Shown in pieces: positions 61,111-64,000 of a stretch of 64,000 nucleotides of DNA. The notes beneath the pieces were generated by a model that was given only the letters and a program-made list of their open reading frames with translations, searched no databases and was not told the DNA's origin. The stretch lies in the NCBI GenBank assembly GCA_031431475.1, contig JANPDL010000031.1, forward strand, positions 122,872-186,871. The letters run 5' to 3'. Both the position numbers and the translations under genes were made by a program. Position 1 is the first letter of the stretch. Each line of letters opens with the position of its first letter. This DNA comes from JADCCX01 sp031431475. GTDB lineage: Bacteria > Pseudomonadota > Alphaproteobacteria > Rhizobiales > Beijerinckiaceae.

Positions 61111-62595
61111 TCAGTCACTGTTGCGCAGCCAGCCCTCAAGGGTGGCCGCTACGCCATTAGCCTTCAGGGAGCTTAAGGCCTTGCCAAAGGCTGATGCAAA
61201 TGCCGGGTTTTCACCAACCGGTCCATATACATCCTGCATTTTCAACCAGGCCTCTGGATCGGCTTGTGCAGCCATCGCCGCACGTGTGAGACGGTCCCAA
61301 TTGGGATCGTTCGGTACGATGGCTTGACTGTCTTCTGTCTTCCCCAGGCAATAGCGGCACCACAAGGCGGAAAGCAGCGCAAGGCCGTCATAGCGACCTC
61401 CGGTTTCCAGGGCATCGGCAATGGTCGGCACGATGAATTTGGGTTGCCGGTTCGAGCCGTCAAGGCACAAGCGGCGGATGGTATCACCCACTTCGGGGTT
61501 GGCGAAACGAGTGGCTATCTGGTGCTGGTAATCCTGCAGGCTGGTGTCCGGGACTGGCGGCACCTGCGGGATGATTTCGTCCCGCGTCAGCTTGTCGAGG
61601 AAGGCGGCGATCAGCTGGTGGCGCATGGCGTCATCGACAAAATGGATGCCCAGAAGTCCTGCCGGATAGGCGATGGCTGCATGGCCGCCGTTGAGGATGC
61701 GGATTTTCATGAACTCAAATGGCGAAACATCCGTGGCGAATGTCACGCCAGCGTTCTCCAGTGGCGGTCGCCCGCTGGAAAAGCTGTCCTCAAGCACCCA
61801 TTGCCTGAAGGTTTCGCAAAATACCGGTGCGGCGTCTGTCAATCCATGGTTCTTTTTCAGCCATTCCCGCTGGTCAACGGTAGTCGCGGGCGTGATGCGG
61901 TCCACCATGCCGTTGGGAAAGCAGACATGCGCGGCGATCCAGCCGGCCAATGCGGGATCGATCAGGCGTGCCAGACCCACAACTGCGTCCCGTGTCACGT
62001 CGCCATTGTTCGGGATGTTGTCACAACTCATCACGGTGAAGGGCGGCAGGCCCATATCGCGCCGCCGCGCCAGCCCGGCGACAATATGGCCAAACACAGT
62101 TCTGGGCTCCTTCAGTTCAACACTGTCCCTCTGAATGTCGGGATGATTGACCTGGAATTGGCCTGTCGAGGGATCAATGAAATATCCCCCTTCCGTAATG
62201 GTCAGGGCCACGATCCGGATGCGGAAATCAGCCATCCGCGCGAGCAACCCTGCGGAATCTTTTGGCGGGATGAAGTCGATCATCGAACCGATGACCCGGA
62301 CGGAGCGACCGTGTTCGTCCTGCTCAACCAGTGTTGTCAGAAAGCCCTGCCGGGCCAGTCTTTTGTGCATCTCGTCGTCAAACGCAGTAACACCCGCGCC
62401 GATAATGCCCCAGTCCAGTGCCTCCCCCCGATTCATCAGATCATCGAGATAAACCGCCTGATGCGACCGGTGAAAATTGCCCACGCCAAAATGGATAATG
62501 CCGGGCGTGAGATCGCTGCGCCGGTAGCGCGGTTTCGCAACGGTATCCGGGAGCCGGTCGAGGTTTGCGAGCGAGAGAGATAGGGGATTAGTCAT
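61111..62595 (-). CDS. mtlK: Mannitol 2-dehydrogenase family protein
   Basis: A 494-residue long-chain polyol dehydrogenase that oxidises mannitol or arabitol to the ketose. Motifs are IIHFGVGNFHRSHQAVYLDDL, TVMSCDNIPNNGD, FPNGMVDRITPAT and the catalytic KIRILNGGHAAIAYPAG (Lys, Asn, His). ATG 62595 (MTNPLSLS) is chosen; 62613 would overlap the smoS remnant. The gene is intact, unlike the two upstream genes of the operon. Confidence 0.91.
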   Translation of the reverse strand: MTNPLSLSLANLDRLPDTVAKPRYRRSDLTPGIIHFGVGNFHRSHQAVYLDDLMNRGEALDWGIIGAGVTAFDDEMHKRLARQGFLTTLVEQDEHGRSVRVIGSMIDFIPPKDSAGLLARMADFRIRIVALTITEGGYFIDPSTGQFQVNHPDIQRDSVELKEPRTVFGHIVAGLARRRDMGLPPFTVMSCDNIPNNGDVTRDAVVGLARLIDPALAGWIAAHVCFPNGMVDRITPATTVDQREWLKKNHGLTDAAPVFCETFRQWVLEDSFSSGRPPLENAGVTFATDVSPFEFMKIRILNGGHAAIAYPAGLLGIHFVDDAMRHQLIAAFLDKLTRDEIIPQVPPVPDTSLQDYQHQIATRFANPEVGDTIRRLCLDGSNRQPKFIVPTIADALETGGRYDGLALLSALWCRYCLGKTEDSQAIVPNDPNWDRLTRAAMAAQADPEAWLKMQDVYGPVGENPAFASAFGKALSSLKANGVAATLEGWLRNSD

Positions 62596-62600
62596 CTGCG

Positions 62601-62870
62601 TCAGCTCATCCATTGTCCGCCATCGACATTGAATGTCTGCGCCACGACATAGTCACTTTCATCAGAGGCGAGGAAGATTGCGCATCCCACATGATCTTCG
62701 GGTTTGCCCATGCGACCGAAGGGAACCCCCTCCCCCACCAGGCGTTTTTTCTCGCCGGGCGCGCGGTTCTCGTATTTCGCGAACATCGCGTCAACCTCGT
62801 TCCACATCGGCGTATCGACGACGCCGGGTGAAATGCCGGTCACGACAGCTGTCTTGCCTGCCAGTCTCAT
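62601..62870 (-). pseudogene. smoS: Sorbitol dehydrogenase SmoS/PolS with internal deletion
   Basis: An in-frame 89-codon remnant of a roughly 257-residue SDR. It joins the N-terminus MRLAGKTAVVTG directly to the C-terminal third starting ISPGVVDTPMWNEVDAMFAKYE and ending FNVDGGQWMS. About 165 codons with the cofactor helix and the Ser-Tyr-Lys site are gone. The 4-nt overlap with smoK and close spacing to mtlK are kept, so the deletion happened inside the operon. Confidence 0.88.
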
Positions 62871-63852
62871 GCTCTCAAAGCCTTGCCGGAAGTGTCAAAT
62901 CGATGAACCCGTTCGGCGGGAAACGAGAAGCGGACCGCGCTGCCCATGTCCGCCGCAAACTCGCCGGTCGCCCGCGCTACAAGAGCGCCAAGATCGCCCG
63001 CATCAATGTGCAGGAATGTATCGGACCCCAGATGTTCTGCGAGGCGGATCGCACCCGTGTGTGGTCCAGACAGGTTGAGCGCAATGTGCTCCGGACGGAT
63101 GCCGATGGTCACTGCATTGTTTCGGCTGGCTTCCTCGCCTCCGATGAAATTCATCCGGGGCGATCCTATGTAGCCGGCCACGAACAGATTGTCGGATCGG
63201 CTGTAAAGCTCCAGTGGCGTGCCGACTTGCTGCACCTGCCCCTTGTCGAGCACCACGATGCGGTCCGCCATGGTCATGGCCTCGACCTGATCATGGGTGA
63301 CATAGACCATGGTCGACTTCAGCGACTGGTGCAGCTGGGTGATCTCGAGACGCATCTGCACGCGCAGCGATGCGTCGAGGTTGGACAGCGGTTCGTCGAA
63401 CAGGAACGCCTTGGGTTCCCGCACGATGGCGCGACCGATAGCGACGCGCTGGCGCTGGCCGCCGGAAAGCTGGCCGGGCTTGCGGTCTAGGTAGTCCGTC
63501 AGGTTCAGCGTGCGTGCCGCCTTCTCCACCTTTGCGGCGATCTCGGGCCTGGGCACATTCGCCATCTTGAGGCCGAAGGCGATGTTGTTGCGCACGCTCA
63601 TGTGCGGATAAAGCGCGTAGGACTGGAACACCATGGCCAGCCCTCGCTTGGCGGCGGGCAGATCTGTCACATCTGCGCCGTCAATGCTGATAGTCCCGCC
63701 GGTGGTGTCCTCCAGCCCCGCGATCAGGCGCAGCAGCGTGGATTTGCCGCAGCCCGACGGCCCGACGGCCCCACGAACACGACGAATTCGCCGTCTTTGA
63801 TCGCAAGGTCCACGCCCTTGATGACCTTAACGTCGGCAAAGGCCTTCTCGAC
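62867..63852 (-). pseudogene. smoK: Polyol ABC ATP-binding protein SmoK/UgpC type, disrupted
   Basis: Most of a MalK-type ATPase. From GTG 63670 the frame is intact: FQSYALYPHMSVRNNIAFGL, LSGGQRQRVAIGRAIV, FLFDEPLSNLDA, VYVTHDQVEAMTMADRIVVLD and a C-terminal TOBE region. Upstream, the frame shifts inside Walker A (GPSG then out of frame) because of an 8-bp tandem duplication at 63753-63768. Before that, the N-terminus VEKAFADVKVIKGVDLAIKD is readable back to about 63850, where the first few codons are replaced by an IS3-type element. It is non-functional unless the duplication is a sequencing error. Confidence 0.88.
63753..63768. repeat. 8-bp tandem duplication in the smoK Walker A codons
   Basis: CCCGACGG occurs twice in direct succession. 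Removing one copy restores GPSGCGKST on the reverse strand and joins the two readable parts of smoK in one frame. Confidence 0.9.
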
Positions 63853-64000
63853 TGCACATAGAGGTGGCTTGGGGAATCTGGACACCCGGGATAAGTGGAG
63901 TTTCTGCCTGAGAGCGGCGTAGGATGCGCTGCGGACAGGAGCCTATATGGCAAGACGAGCACGCCGGAACCACAGCCCGGCTTTCAAGGCGAAGGCAGCG
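63853..64000 (+). mobile_element. Left end of an IS3-family element (continues past window)
   Basis: The smoK coding match stops at about 63850. The following sequence starts TGCACATAG, with TG as often seen at IS3 ends, and leads within 95 bp to an IS3-type orfA. The exact terminus and the other end cannot be seen here. Confidence 0.6.
63947..64000 (+). CDS. IS3-family transposase OrfA, N-terminus only
   Basis: ATG 63947 has AGGAG 8 nt upstream and reads MARRARRNHSPAFKAKAA to the window end. This basic start matches IS3-family OrfA proteins (RRNHSPAFKAKVALAA type). Confidence 0.75.
   Translation, partial: MARRARRNHSPAFKAKAA

Overview
The window looks like chromosome or megaplasmid DNA from a GC-rich alphaproteobacterium, most probably Hyphomicrobiales (rhizobia/Brucellaceae type). 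The grounds are inference from gene content: many ABC and TctABC importers, a rhizobial polyol block (smoK-smoS-mtlK-xylB order), a thiM-thiE-thiD salvage operon under a TPP riboswitch, and an assimilatory nitrate operon. It is almost wholly a catabolic/uptake region. No rRNA, tRNA or CRISPR was seen.

Layout. 1-4.8 kb: two branched-chain-type (LivK-like) binding proteins, a CaiB/BaiF CoA-transferase and a divergent LysR regulator. 4.9-24.9 kb: an AraC regulator, then a very compact forward run of about 19 kb, probably one operon. It encodes LivH, LivM and LivG; a LivF ATPase fused to a UPF0261/Tm-1-like domain; a PEP-hydrolase-family TIM barrel; an 862-residue SPFH (flotillin-like) protein with a long hendecad coiled coil; two SRPBCC proteins; a cox-like molybdenum hydroxylase (FAD, 2Fe-2S and a molybdopterin subunit split into two genes); MoxR and VWA maturation factors; an amidohydrolase; a metallo-beta-lactamase-fold hydrolase; and an SMP-30/isochorismatase fusion. 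This reads as uptake plus oxidative breakdown of an unidentified, perhaps N-heterocyclic, compound. It is the best candidate for an undescribed system here.

25.1-32.5 kb: nitrate uptake (NrtA, NrtB, NrtD types), an FAD reductase and nitrate reductase NasA. 32.5-34.8 kb: thiDEM, reverse strand. 34.9-35.5 kb: a scar with a zinc-ribbon fragment and an IS630-type transposase remnant. 35.5-41.4 kb, reverse strand: FGGY kinase, sugar ABC importer, nucleoside hydrolase and an unknown protein, suggesting nucleoside or pentose use.

41.6-55.5 kb, reverse strand: a long sugar operon with UxaA-family large and small subunits, a HIBADH-type dehydrogenase, an aldo/keto reductase, a sugar importer without its own ATPase, SMP-30 lactonase, a cytosolic sulfatase, an unknown 481-residue protein, TctCBA and RhaM mutarotase. 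It faces a LacI regulator (with no canonical start codon at the expected place), an SDR that lacks the catalytic lysine and an enolase-superfamily dehydratase. Together they suggest oxidative use of a deoxy or sulfated sugar, or of an organosulfonate.

58.6-64 kb: mobile-element damage. An IS6-family element has lost one catalytic Asp. The polyol block keeps xylB and mtlK, but smoS has a large internal deletion and smoK has both an 8-bp duplication in its Walker A motif and a 5' end replaced by an IS3-family element that runs off the window. Functions are inferred by reading translations against remembered family motifs; no database search was run.
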